A DNA stretch of 56,634 bases from Poteriospumella lacustris (Eukaryota > Sar > Chrysophyceae > Chromulinales > Dinobryaceae), in assembly GCA_008000375.1 (NCBI GenBank), contig SMOI01000212.1, positions 1 through 56,634 of the forward strand. The letters run 5' to 3'. Shown here one piece after another: positions 32,928-44,212 of the stretch. The notes beneath the pieces were generated by a model, which saw only the letters and a program-made list of their open reading frames with translations, had not been told where the DNA came from and made no database searches. Position 1 is the first letter of the stretch; the number at the start of each line of letters is the position of its first letter. A program made the position numbers and the translations under genes.

Positions 32928-35007
32928 ATCCGTCAGTTGGTTGGTGGATCGGTTGTCTTCGGGTCGGTTGGGAGTGCGACACGACAGTGTTGGTTGCCCT
33001 TCAACGTTTCTTTCTCCGTCACTCTCCCCCCTTCCGAATATCAATACCTGTTTTTCTATTACTGTCTTTTGCTTTTTTTATTCGCTTGCTTCTTTGCGGC
33101 TGGTTTCGCTGGGTGCTCCATCCATGTCTATGGCGCCCCATGTGACAATCGCCGCAGATACCGATACTTACTCTGTACTTGCCTATGTGGATTCGCTGTG
33201 CCTTGTCGTCCACATCACACCACTGTGTGTCGTCGCATGCGGGTAGCCCTCTCCTGTGACCATTACTACTTCTTCGCTTGTCAGGTGTTCTGTAGACTCC
33301 TTGTGCTGTTATCGTTGTTGACCTAAGATCAGTTAACTGGGCCGATCTGAACCCTTTTCGGTCCGACGTGTACACAGGTGGCAGTGGCGATGGGCGCACA
33401 CGACGATGGAAGACATGGCATGGCGTTGAGCGGAGTGACGATGATGTTACAGACATTTCTTTCGGTGGTTCGTTCGTAACGCATCGCATCGCTTCGCGAT
33501 TGCGAAGGACGTACACACTCGATGATACCACAAACAACAATGACCCGCAGCAGCAGCACAGCTCTCGCCACGCCGCCATACCATGGAGAGAAGAGGCAGG
33601 CAGGGGGCGGGGGCAATAGAAGGGAGGAAGGGAGGAGGGGGAAGGGACACAGAGGAGCTGTCCGCTTGCTTGCGACACGCATATTCCGTGTCCGTGTCTG
33701 ATTCAGCAGCGGCTGTGAACCAGACAAACAGGTGCATACACGAGACGACGCAACGACACAGACAGACCCCTGGTAGCGTCAGGGCGGCGGCGTCGATGTC
33801 GTGTCGACCATCAGGCGGCTCTCAACGATACGACATACACGCGGAACGAAAACAACACCACCCGCCCGCCCCCACCCCCTTCGCTTCCCTCTCGGGCGCA
33901 TACCACGTACGCACACTCAGACGGGGGAAGGGGAAGGAGGAGAAGGGGGGGGGCGGCGAATGGGTTCCCTCTCGTTACACACACTCGCATACGTCACTAC
34001 GCATTGAGAAGAAGAAAAAAAGACCGCAACTGTTAATCGACGACGACAACGAAGACAACCCCGATGGGTAAATAGCAACAACAAAACAAAGAACAAAACC
34101 GCACCAAAACCAACCGGCGGCAAGAGAAGAAGAAGAACAATAACAAACAGGCGTCAGAGTCGACCAACGGAACACACGGGGATACCGCTCGCAGGGTGAT
34201 AGGAAGCGCTTCCACCCCCCTTCCCCCCAACGCACACACAGATGAGGAGGTGGCGGGGCGGGTGGAGGGGACACACACGTCTTCGATACCACGATACCCA
34301 CAAGCACGATACCCACCCGTCGTATACGAGTGACCACTGACGACGATAGGAAAACAAACGAATCGAACGAACGAAAGAACGACGGCATCACGAACGCAAG
34401 CGAAAGCGAAACAAACCGCGCGCGGGGGAGGGGGTGACACGCATCGGACCGCACACCGGTGACCAGTCCACAGCGTTCTCCCCGCGCAGAAACAACAAAA
34501 ACGAATGAGGCAGAACGACAGACACGCCCAAGGACGACGATAATCGCACACACGAACACACTCGGAGCGAGAGAGAGCGCGAAAGAGATACACCAGCGAC
34601 CAGAGAGAGAAGCAGAGACCACCACCACCGCAGCCAGAAACACGTTGCAGCGGTCCCCTGTCAGACGTAGCAGACGTCTGTCAGCGCTACCGCAGAGGAG
34701 GGAGGGCAGCAGCTGGTCAAAGCGACATCGGGGGAAATAGGAAAGAGGAAAGAGGAAAGAGGAAATAGGGGGTGAGGTGACGACGGCTCGGGAGGGAGAG
34801 GCGGACAGAGAGGGCCACGACGGTTCAGACGATCCGCGCGAGATGGGCAGGAAGGCAAAGGCAGAGGAGGTGATGGTGGTGGCGGTGGTGGTGATGGTGG
34901 TGGGAAGAGAAGGTGGGAAGGGGGAGGAGGAAGCGTGGGCAAAGGGTGGGGAGGTCGATGGTGCAGTGTGCAGTGTCCGTAAGCATCGGTGGAGGCACTG
35001 CACTGCA
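32928..35007. other. Convergent intergenic region, C/T-rich then purine-rich
   Basis: Between the His/Cys-rich gene and the minus-strand membrane-protein gene. The plus strand is T/C-rich to about 33340 and purine-rich from about 33590 to 35007, with G runs near 33948. No gene is supported; the long frames are compositional. Confidence 0.55.
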
Positions 35008-35880
35008 TTACGGCCCTTCTTTCGTCTCCGCCATGGGGTTGCTCGTGAATTGATTGATTTCGACCGCCTCTTTACCTCCCACGCTGGATCGGGAGGCATC
35101 GGACGATTCCGTCGTGGACGCGGTCATTTTCCGCGAGACGGAGTCGTCCTCCGGCGGATTGTCCGCCCAACAGTCGAAAAAGACCAAATTCTGGAAACTT
35201 TGCGCGATGATGAAGCCTACACACGTGGAAAGCCCCGCCAAGATCATCGCTTCAAAGTCTTCGGTGTTGTCATCAATCCCAAAGGCACCCGCCAACCAAT
35301 TGTCGTTGAATTGCGTCGCACAGGTGCCCATGAAGAACGCATCGCTGAAGCCGACGGTGAAGGCCAACGTGGCGTCATGATAAAACTGACGTTTCACCGA
35401 GTCGACGGCGCGAATAACGTGATCAAAACAATGTTTCTGAATGTAATACGTGACCTTGCGGGTGACGGTGATGGACGCGAGGAACATCAAACCCGACAGA
35501 ATCCACATGTAGAAGAACCCACCGGTAAAGGTCCATCCCCAATCGGCCGCATCATTGACCACACGTTGCCAAATGGTACCGGGGCCTAAGAAAATGGCCA
35601 TGCCCAACATGAAGCCACGCAACCCCTCAATGGTCGGGTCGAAACTCTTGAAGCCAGTCAGTGCGTAAGGAATCAGCGCACTCAAGACGGTGCCAAGACC
35701 ACCACCAAACCCAGTCAGAAAATAATATCCTTCATAATGAACATCACAGTTACATGCCAGCGCAAAGCCTTGCCAAAAGAAAGCACCAACGAAGACCTTG
35801 GCCGCGCCGACAACAGTTACGAGCCATCGATGTTCTTGCCGCTCGTGCGAAAAATGCGATAAAAATTTCTCTCCATCCAT
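35008..35880 (-). CDS. Multipass membrane protein, 290 aa, unrecognised
   Basis: The frame begins at the first ATG (MDGEKFLSHF, 35880) and ends at 35008. After a short polar N-terminus there are about six hydrophobic segments: WLVTVVGAAKVFVGAFFW, a GFGGGLGTVLSALIPYALTG stretch, FMLGMAIFLGPGTIW, FFYMWILSGLMFLASI, a TLAFTVGFSDAFFMGTCA segment, and AMILAGLSTCVGFIIA. Segments 1-2 and 5-6 look alike (VGAFFWQGFA versus SDAFFMGTCA), which suggests an internal two-fold repeat. The acidic C-terminal tail is cytosolic-type and Ser-rich. A transporter or channel is possible, but no family motif is visible. Its upstream region is shared with the divergent gene at 36275. Confidence 0.75.
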   Translation of the reverse strand: MDGEKFLSHFSHERQEHRWLVTVVGAAKVFVGAFFWQGFALACNCDVHYEGYYFLTGFGGGLGTVLSALIPYALTGFKSFDPTIEGLRGFMLGMAIFLGPGTIWQRVVNDAADWGWTFTGGFFYMWILSGLMFLASITVTRKVTYYIQKHCFDHVIRAVDSVKRQFYHDATLAFTVGFSDAFFMGTCATQFNDNWLAGAFGIDDNTEDFEAMILAGLSTCVGFIIAQSFQNLVFFDCWADNPPEDDSVSRKMTASTTESSDASRSSVGGKEAVEINQFTSNPMAETKEGP

Positions 35881-36274
35881 CGTATCAGAAAGATCCACGG
35901 GGGCAAAATAGAAATGGTGAGTTGGCCTTTTCTTCGACTCGGCATCGTTGGTCCATGGACACCGCTTTTGTTGCAACAAACAGCCGCCCGAAACAAAACG
36001 AAATGCAGGGCTATACCCAGATTCTCAGATTCTCAGATTATTAGTGTCTCAGAACCCGGAACGGAACTGGTGATGAAAGAAAGAAATCGGAGGGAAATTC
36101 GAGCGAAAGAAGAATTGTCGCTCATATTTCGCTCCGATTTCTTTCTTTCAGAAACCACTTCCCGCCACTTTCCGAAAAACGATGCCTGCACTTGTCACGC
36201 TTGTTGTTCACAACCAAAACAAAACTTGCGCAATCACCAAGCCCAGAGTTGTGAATCGTTTTTGTTCCTCCAAG
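35881..36274. promoter_or_regulatory. Bidirectional promoter/5' region with a 77-bp hairpin
   Basis: The gap separates divergent genes. TGAAAGAAAGAAATCGGAG (36074-36092) recurs inverted and exact at 36132-36150, and the inner sequence continues pairing imperfectly (TTCGAGCGA with TCGCTCATA). The structure lies 125-200 bp before the plus-strand ATG at 36275. Confidence 0.6.
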
Positions 36275-36835
36275 ATGAACCCTTTTGCTCTGCAAATACC
36301 AGTGAACCTACTACCGCCCATCGTTGACTTTGACTTCCCACAGCTGAGATGGGATGAGCCAATCTTTTATCAGACCTTGGTCGAACGCTGCAAACGCAAC
36401 CGCACAGAGCACCCAATGACGGTCGCGTACCTTGAGCTTATTGACATTGCGATGCATGAAAATAAGAAAGATGAGAGAGCGTTCATTTTGCTTATGAATT
36501 TTGTGAGAAATTGCCCCCACGATCTGCGAGTCAAAGGGGAATTAATTCGTGATCACCTAAGGGGAACCGACGAAGTACTGCAACACCACCTCTCCCGCCA
36601 GACCATGCACACGGACTGCACAAACGAATCTCTACCGGAAGCGATTTCTTTCCTGCTCTACATGAGATCAAAGCGCCAAAGACTGTCGAAGACTTTATTC
36701 TTGTTGATCGCGTCGTGTCTGGAGGGCCGTGGCATCCTCTACCGCCACGCCAATCGTAACCCCACCTCCCAATATTGCTGTTACCGCCGTGTATACCAGG
36801 TTATCGTCTTGGAACGACGCTATCCCAACGCCTAA
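36275..36835 (+). CDS. Hypothetical protein, 186 aa
   Basis: The start chosen is the ATG of MNPFALQIP; an in-frame ATG lies upstream at 36182, inside a poorly coding stretch. The protein looks globular and mainly helical (YQTLVERCKRN, TVAYLELIDIAMHENKK, AFILLMNFVRNCP, AISFLLYMRSKRQRLSKTLF), with a basic C-terminus. I see no catalytic motif, membrane segment or known domain. It lies in lower-GC sequence than most neighbours. Confidence 0.5.
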   Translation: MNPFALQIPVNLLPPIVDFDFPQLRWDEPIFYQTLVERCKRNRTEHPMTVAYLELIDIAMHENKKDERAFILLMNFVRNCPHDLRVKGELIRDHLRGTDEVLQHHLSRQTMHTDCTNESLPEAISFLLYMRSKRQRLSKTLFLLIASCLEGRGILYRHANRNPTSQYCCYRRVYQVIVLERRYPNA

Positions 36836-37312
36836 GGTGATACGAGTCGAGCCTTAGAATATAATACACCACATTCTACCATGTGGACATCCACCGCACG
36901 ATATTTTCTTATTAATTACTGCCAATTGTACTGTCAGTCTTCATCAAGTGAGTTGTTTTCGTGTTCCATCTGTGTGGTAGCCACGTTGACGCAGTAGATT
37001 TTTGAAGGCATATCCCGCCGTCGTGCACTTGGACTTGCACCGGGCTTCATCGCTGTATTTATCGCATGACAAGCAAATATGTTGGTGTCCATGAAGATTG
37101 TTGGGGAACCTCCTCTGACTATGGTTCGAGAAGTAATTAGTATGCCTTACCAAGGCCGCGAAGAAGAAGAAGAACTGGACTAAGGAACCGGTGTATTTGT
37201 GAGTCTCAACGGGAATCTCAACACGATACGGAAGGAAATGCGGAGGGGGGCGAGGAGACAGAAGGTCTCTATACCAAACTACGGAATAACAACAGAAGGT
37301 ACTGCAGTATCA
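36836..37312. other. Intergenic region with a possible Cys-rich exon on the minus strand
   Basis: On the minus strand, about 37113-36944 is open and reads with CLSCDKYSDEARCKSKC, a zinc-binding-like CxxC...CxxxC pattern, ending in a stop. It is preceded by a perfect acceptor and a TACTAAT branch-point-like motif, with a GTAAGG donor only about 40 bp upstream. No start codon or further exon is evident, so I do not call a gene. Confidence 0.3.
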
Positions 37313-37741
37313 TCAAAACAGCAACAAAATGGCGGCCGCGCCGAATTTCCAGGCGTCGCTACCACCGACCACTTGCGCAATCGGAACATCGGAAGCGCTC
37401 GCATGAACCACTTGTGGACTGAGGCACACAAAGCCTTCCTCGTTGACGCGTCCGACAAGGGTGTTGTTGTAATCGGCCTGGTAGACCAGGCCAGACGCCA
37501 GGTCGACGCGGCCCACCTTCATGCGGTTGTAGTCGTTGCGATAGACGTCGCCATGGGCATCCACCCACCCAACCACCGACTTGTCATAGTCATTCTGATA
37601 TACTCGACCTGTGACCTCCAATACCCCAACGTGTCGCGGAGGGTTTGCTTGTAACATGACCAATTCGACTGGCTCGGACAGGTTCAATGGGAATTCCAGT
37701 GGACGTTCGCCCAATTTCGCCGCCGATTTCGAATTCCCCAT
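37313..37741 (-). CDS. Small protein with N-myristoylation signal and VYxNDYxxxxVGxVD repeats, 142 aa
   Basis: The protein starts MGNSKSAA, which fits the N-myristoylation rule (Gly2, Ser6), so it is probably anchored to a membrane. Residues about 43-107 hold three to four copies of a ~21-residue unit with the core VYQNDYDKSVVGWVD, VYRNDYNRMKVGRVD, VYQADYNNTLVGRVN. The units would form short beta hairpins. The C-terminus is hydrophobic (AWKFGAAAILLLF). Upstream on the minus strand TATATATAAATTT lies about 15-25 bp before the ATG, a plausible TATA element. The family is not recognised. Confidence 0.65.
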   Translation of the reverse strand: MGNSKSAAKLGERPLEFPLNLSEPVELVMLQANPPRHVGVLEVTGRVYQNDYDKSVVGWVDAHGDVYRNDYNRMKVGRVDLASGLVYQADYNNTLVGRVNEEGFVCLSPQVVHASASDVPIAQVVGGSDAWKFGAAAILLLF

Positions 37742-38067
37742 GATTTATAACGAAAAATTTATATATACGCGCAGATAACGTCTGCAAAACTGTCTCTCTT
37801 CACAGCTTTGTTCCTTTGTTCCTTTGTTCCCACAAGCACAGCGACATTTCCACAGGGTCGTTCTGTACATACTTTAGAGGTACAGACGATTATATATGTC
37901 CTGTTTGTTGTACATGTCGTACAATAAACATGAATATCACCGCAACCTTCGAACTCTAATCAATCGATTGTGATTCTCACATTCCTTCTGTCATTGTGCT
38001 TCGTCAGTTGAATAGGAACTACTACTACTACTACATACATTCGTTGTTGGTGAGGCTGTGGTGAGAA
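37742..38067. promoter_or_regulatory. Divergent promoter region with a TATA-like element
   Basis: Between the myristoylatable repeat protein (minus) and the methyltransferase (plus). A TATATATA stretch lies at about 37757-37766 and ATTATATATG near 37890. A short TTTGTTCC triplication occurs near 37805-37830. Confidence 0.45.
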
Positions 38068-38928
38068 ATGATTCATGAAAAGGCGTTGAAAGGATTCACG
38101 TCCACCTCGGCGGGTTCCTACGACCACGGACGACCGGATTACAGTACTGCTTGCATTGAACGGATGGTTTCACTGATGAACGAAACGATTCAACGATGGG
38201 ATGACAGCGACCGAGGTGTGGATATCTTTGAATTTGGAGCCGGGACGGGGAAATTCACGGAATCTTTCGTTCAGAACCTGCCCAACCTCACACCACCGAC
38301 GTCGCTTTCCTTGCGCTCCTATCTCGCTACGGACCCTTCCGAAGGATTTCTGTCCGTGCTTCAACGCAAACAACTACCGAACGTTGTCTGTCGACTGGGA
38401 ACGGCCAATGCGACGGGTCTCCCCGACGACAGCGTCGACTTCGTCATCGCCGCGCAGGCGTTTCATTGGACCGCCAACGACGCCACGTTACGTGAGGTGC
38501 ATCGTATTCTTCGACCACGTGGAGTTTTTTTGATGGTCTACAACTGCTACGATTACAACGAGGCGCCGTGGTTGCAACAGATCGACGCGGAGATCCTCGC
38601 GCCGCTGTACACCGCCGATGTCCCGCGTCAGCAGAACGGTCGCTGGCGCCTCGCCTTTGACTCGGACGAAGCCCGTGAGCACCAATGGTTTACTTCTCTC
38701 CAGGAGGTTTACTTACCGTACGAACAACGCGGGCCCCGCTCCATGGTCGTGCAGCGGATCATGTCGGCGAGTGTCATCGCCGAGACACCCGCCGACGCAC
38801 AGGACGCCACCCTCCACGTGCTCGACCACCTCCTCGACACCCACCCGTCGCTGGAGACCGCCCGTGCGACGGGCGCATACAGGATTCCGTACCACACCAT
38901 CGTCGCCTTCGTTCGGAAGAACACCTAA
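38068..38928 (+). CDS. Class I SAM-dependent methyltransferase (type 11), 286 aa
   Basis: Residues about 54-63 (IFEFGAGTGK) are motif I, the SAM-binding glycine loop; ATDPSEGFL supplies the acidic residue of motif II, and LPDDSVDFVIAAQAFHW with VHRILRPRGVFLMVYN matches motifs III-IV of the Methyltransf_11 family. The N-terminus (FTSTSAGSYDHGRPDYS) is the usual entry of small-molecule methyltransferases close to fungal and bacterial AQAFHW-type proteins. Single exon, normal length, cytosolic, no targeting signal. The methyl acceptor cannot be told from sequence. It is tail-to-tail with the exportin gene. Confidence 0.88.
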   Translation: MIHEKALKGFTSTSAGSYDHGRPDYSTACIERMVSLMNETIQRWDDSDRGVDIFEFGAGTGKFTESFVQNLPNLTPPTSLSLRSYLATDPSEGFLSVLQRKQLPNVVCRLGTANATGLPDDSVDFVIAAQAFHWTANDATLREVHRILRPRGVFLMVYNCYDYNEAPWLQQIDAEILAPLYTADVPRQQNGRWRLAFDSDEAREHQWFTSLQEVYLPYEQRGPRSMVVQRIMSASVIAETPADAQDATLHVLDHLLDTHPSLETARATGAYRIPYHTIVAFVRKNT

Positions 38929-39334
38929 AGCCCCCCCCCCCCGCGCGCACTCGTCGTGCCTGCAATGTACCCGTCGTCTGCCTGTTCCCCGTTCACCGTG
39001 TGCTCCGCTGCACCGCCCCCCCCCTTTGCCCTCCCCCCTTGTATTACTCTTGTCCTCTTCTCCTTTACCTTTGAGCGATGTGCGGCTGTGGTTGTGCTGT
39101 GTAACGCCCACCCACTACCCCTCCGAGGTACCCGCTCGTCACCCATCACCGGCCGCAGACGCCAGCGATGGTGACTGCTGTTCCTGTTCCTGTTGTTGTT
39201 CCTGTTGCTGTATCGTGTAGTTCGTGCAGTTACAGAGGCTGCTCAGGACGAGGAGACAGAGCGAAGGAGGAGGTGGCGGCGGGGTCGCCGATGACGCGAC
39301 CCGCTCCACCGCCGCCGCCGCCGCCGCCGCCGCG
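38929..39334. other. Short convergent intergenic region with a C12 tract
   Basis: Between the methyltransferase and exportin-4-like stop codons. A poly-C run (38931-38942) begins immediately after the methyltransferase stop, followed by C/T-rich sequence. No gene. Confidence 0.6.
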
Positions 39335-42300
39335 TTAGGACGCCGACAACGACCGCAGCTGCCGCAGGAAATCCCGCATGTTCTTCGTGAACTCCAGGCG
39401 ATTGCGCTTGTCCAGTGACATCAACGAGACCTGTCGATCGGTGAACAGCTGGCGCAGCATCGTCCAGACCGCCGTTTGCATCGCCGGCGTCCACATCGTC
39501 GGCGTCGCCGTCGTTGTCGTCGTCGATGATGATGCTGCTGCTCGGAACGGAGAATACGCCGGATTCGAGAGAATGTTGTGGACGGCGGCCTGCAGCGTCT
39601 GCAGCGTGTCGACCGTCAACGGGGCCGCCGCGGTGGGGGTCGCACTGCCACCGGCGACGACGACGTCGACCTGACCGACGAAGACGACGAGCGACAGGAA
39701 CGCGCCGCTGAACGAGTCGACGCGGTCGGCGGCGATCGGTGCGACGGTGCCCGCAAGCGCGTTGCTGTCGGCACGTGCCGCAGCCGTCGCGTTGGTGGCG
39801 GCAGAGGCGGCGCTTGCGGCGTTGGCGGCGGCGGTGGAGGAGGTGGCGAGCCCCGACAGCAGCAGCGACCGCGTCATCTCGTACAGCAGCAGCGACCACG
39901 CCTCGCGCTGATACGGCTGCGCCAACAACAGCGACGACGACGAGGCCGCCGATGAGGCCGCCGGGGCGGTCGTGAGCTGTCGCTGCTGGTGCTGCAGCAC
40001 GTTCTGCAGCGCCTGCAGCGCCTGGCGGGCGATGACCACGTCGCTGTGCACCGACGCCTCGTACAGCTGCCACAGCACGTTCTGGAAATGCGACGTCGTT
40101 CCTACGCCACCGCCACCGCCACCGCTGCTACTGCTGCTGCTGCTGCCTGCCCCGGGGCAGAGGTGGCCCCGCGCCGACAGCCAGCGCACCAACCCGTCGA
40201 CCTCTCCGCCGCAGAGGTACGCGACGAAACTGACGTACTGATGCAGGAGACTCGGATACAGCCGCAAGATCGGCAGCGGCAACAACGGCGAGACGATCTC
40301 CAGGCCCAGACACAGCACCGACGCGAGATCTTGCATGTGCTCTTGTTGTTGAAGTTGCGGTTGAAGTTGCTGCTGCTGTTGTTGTTGAAGTTGAAGTTGA
40401 TGTTGCAGGTCGGTGACGGACTCGGCGATGAAAAAGTCCTTTTCCGACACCTGCGTCAGGAGATCGACGATCTGCAACACGTGTTTCTCCCACGTGTTGA
40501 CCGCGTGATCCATCATCGTCGACGAGGCGGAGGCGGTGGCGGTGACGGGGAGGTGGCTGTGGAGGAGGAGGAGCGGGCTGCTGATGAGCAGCTGCCCCGT
40601 CGACGGGTTGGCGGCCATGCCCACGGGCACGACGCGGATGTCCGCCGTGACATACTCACGCAGGTGCTGGCCATAGGCTTGCAGCAACAGCACCAGCGCG
40701 TAGTAGTAGCCCTGCACCACCTGCGTCCGTCGGTCGCCTTTCGCACCGACGCCCGTCGCGGTCGCCGAGGACAATTTGCCCAGTTGATACGCCGCAAAGT
40801 CGCGCAAGACCTGGCCACAGGTGTGTACGGTCTCCATCGCGTGGCCCGTCGCATCGCCCGTCGTCGACTGCGCTTGCTGCGCCTGCAAATGCCACGCGAT
40901 CCACTGCCACGCCGTGAACGACAACTGGTAGATGGCGTCCAGCTCCACGTCCAGCATCGCCGAGCACCTGTGTACGACACACAGACGACACACCCGTGAC
41001 ACACACAGAGAGACACCACCGGTTAAAGACACACGAGACACACACGCGACACACTGTGACACACAGTGGCGACACACACGTGACACACACACACAGCGAT
41101 GAGACAGGACGTACCGAATGACGCCCGAAATGGCGGCGAGGACGAGGTTGACACTGCCCAGGGCCGCCAGCCCGTCGATCTCGCCCGACGCACTGAGCGA
41201 CTGCAGCGTCGACAACGAGTTGTACAGACTCTCGCACATCTACCGCACCGCATAGCACCGCCATTAGCACACATAACGTACACAACTGCAACGGCAACGT
41301 ACCGATCGAAAGAGGAGGTGGTGCTGCGCCTCGGGCGAGTGCAGCACCAGCCGCCCCAGCGCCTCCGTCACCATGATCATGCCCTCGTCGCTCAGCCGAC
41401 TCAAAATCGATTTCCCCGTCGCCGTCAGCGCCGCCGCCGACACCGCCGCCACCGACGACGACGTCGCGATCAGCTGCGACACCGTCGAGGCGATGACGGG
41501 GATCTTCTGCGCGTACGGCAGCGGCAGCGTCGACTTGACGAGTCCGTCGTACGCGTAGACCAGCGCCAGCAGCGTCGGGTACTGCGCCGTCAGCAGGGCC
41601 GCCAGTCGATGCGGCGGCGCGTGCTCGGCGAGGACGACGATGCACCGCGACGACGCGAGGATCAGATCCGTCTCCAACGGCAACGTGGCGACCAGCGCGT
41701 GGTAGCTGCGCACGAGCAGCGCGTACAGCTGCGGGATCTCCGGCGACGTGTACAACAGCGACGCTGCCCCCGCCGCTGCCCCCGTCGCGGTACCGTCCGC
41801 CGCCGCCACCGGTGGAGGCGGCGACAGAAACGGGTAGATCTGCCGCGTGTCGTCGCTGTAGTGGTCGGCCTGCGGGTCGAGGTAGCGCACGACGATCGAC
41901 GAGAAGAAGCGAAACAGCGTCGTCAGCAGCAGCGGCGAGATCGACGGGTGCCCACCACCGCCGCCGCCACCGCCCTCGCCGCCGTCGGTGAGCATTTCCA
42001 TTTGCAGCTGCAGCAGCGACGCGGTGAAGCGAAACGCGTCGAAGAGCAGCGTCATGCGGCTGGGGTCGTCCTGCAGCGACTGCAGGATCCACGTCGAGAT
42101 CTGCGGCGTCTCTCCTCCTCCGCCGCCTCCGCCGCCACCGCCCCCGCCTCCGCCTCCGCCTCCGCCTCCGCCGCCGCCGCTGCCACCGGCCGCGTGGCGG
42201 GTGATGCCGAGCACGTGCGCGTGCGGGTGAAACGCGCCGTCGGGATCGACCATCGAATAGTCGTCGACGAGCAGGAAATGCAGCAGCAAAAGGCACAGCC

Positions 42301-44212
42301 GCACGTTCTCGAGGCAAAACAGGTTCTTCGTCGCCCACGACGCCTGCAGACTTTCGTTCCCAACGCCACCGCCGCTGCCACCGCCGCTGCCACCGCCACC
42401 GCCACCGCCGCTGCCACTGCCACTGCTACTCGTCGCCGTGATCGTCGCCGGCGGGGGCAACGGCACCCCGCGGCGCAGGAGGTTGTACTGCTCGTAGATC
42501 GACGTGTACTCGCCCACGAAGCGCTGCAGCCGCTCGCCGATCAACGCGATGGCCGCCATCGCGTGCAGCCGCCCCAGCGACGCCGTTCCGACCAACAGCT
42601 GCTCCATCACGCGCTCGTCGATGCGCTCTTGGTCCTCGCCGGTCATTTCCTCCGCGGCGGCGAGACAGTCGTTGACGAGCACCATCACGATGCAGTCGAA
42701 CGTGCGCGGGAACAGCGCCTCCGACATCGTCATCAGCCAGCCGCGGAACTGTTGCATCGACGCCATCGTCGCCGTCAGCTGCTGCTGCTGGAGCGCGGTC
42801 TCCGCTGACGGTGGACGATGCAGCAGCGACGTCAGCTCCAGCATCGTCGACTGATACACGAGCACGAAGGCGTCTTGGATCGTCGTCCACACGTCCAGCG
42901 ACTGCGTGAACAGGTCGAACCGCCACGTCTGGACCATGCCAATCTCCGCGATGTCGCGGAAATCCGACCGTTGCATGCGAATCCGCACGTCGGCGGTGAG
43001 CACGTCGATTTCTTGACACAGCGTCAGCGACAGCTGGCCGAGCACGCCCATCACCGACGTGAACGACGGCATCGCCACCACCAACGACAACGAGAAATTC
43101 GTCAACAACTGTTGAAACGTTTGCAAGAGCAACGTCATTTCTTCTGCCCGGACCCCGCCGTCTTCGTAATCGTCACATTCGACGGTGAGCAGCTGCAACG
43201 TGCGACGGGGCAGATGCGGCTCGGTGATGGCGCAGAGCTGCGTGAACAGGTAATTGGCGAACTGCGTTTTCACCTCGTCCGCGGGGAAAATCGGTCCGTT
43301 CATACACGCCAACGACGTGATGACGTTGCGTAGTTCGAGGAGCAAGGCGTCGCAATCGGCGAGCGATTGTTGGACTTGTTGTTGCAGGCGGCGGGCGGTG
43401 GTGTACAGCGCAAAGATCTGATCGACGAACGCCGTTTGCAAGAGAATGGCCCCAAACGCGGCGGGGGGTTTGTGGATCGTGGAGGAGAGATCTTCGTGCA
43501 GCACTTGCTGGACGTGGTCGTAGGAGGCATAGTCCCACGCGATGATCTCGGCGATGGTTTTGACGAGGATGGCGACGAGGCTGACACTGGCGGCGTCGGT
43601 GAGGAGGGAGAGCCTTGTCACGTTATGCCAACACAACGAGAGAATGGTGGGCAAGGTCTGTTGTTGGAAATCGTTCTTGGTTTGTGCGTAATAGGACATG
43701 GCGACACCGACATCGGCCGAGGTGGTTTGTTGAAACTCTTCGACGAGGTATAAGAGCAAAGTGGCCCCTAGAAACTGAAACGATGCCTGTTCTTGGGTCA
43801 AACACGTCTCGAGGAAGCGCATTAAGGTGGCCTTTTCATCGGCGGAAGAAAGCATCCAAGAACGTTTCCGTACGGAGACGTAGACTTCAATGAACTTGTT
43901 GACGAGGTAATTGGGTTGACCGGTGGCTACACGGTGATGCAGGGAGCCCTCTAGCCATTGCAACCACTGATGACGATAGTCTAATTGCAAGGAATCCCAT
44001 CGAAAGAGCAAGGCATGTTTAGCACAGGCCAGAATATGGAATTCGGCAGGTTGAGAAGCCCGTCCACTCTGCAGCAGCGCCCAACAGATCTCCAACGCGG
44101 GCGGCGAGTCACGAAACTCTTCCATTGCCCGTGTGGCAGCTGCTGGGTTACGTTCCAAATCGATACATGTTTGCTCGATCCAACGCAAACTATCTTCAAA
44201 CGAGGTGTTCAT
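39335..44212 (-). CDS. XPO4: Exportin-4-like karyopherin-beta, 1555 aa (3 exons)
   Basis: Exons are 44212-41303, 41239-41115 and 40967-39335; introns of 63 and 147 bp are GT-AG, in phases 0 and 2. The N-terminus has the exportin pattern: AAATRAMEEFRDSPPALEICW, HILACAKHALLFRWDSL and a series of HEAT-like helices (LVNKFIEVYVSVRKRSW, FLGATLLLYLVEEFQ), closest by eye to exportin-4. Exportin-4 works with Ran-GTP at nuclear pores; in animals its cargoes include eIF5A and SMAD3. The length exceeds the ~1150 aa of animal XPO4 because of inserted Gly runs (for example under 42118-42185), Gln/Leu tracts and Ala-rich stretches. Exon 2 begins MCESLYNSL. Family assignment is firm for exportin, less so for exportin-4 itself. 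Confidence 0.78.

Noticed and set aside
39243-42808. Arg- and Gln-rich frames of 276-569 aa overlapping the exportin gene
   Set aside because: Frame shadows; the exportin frame has matching splice sites and family motifs.
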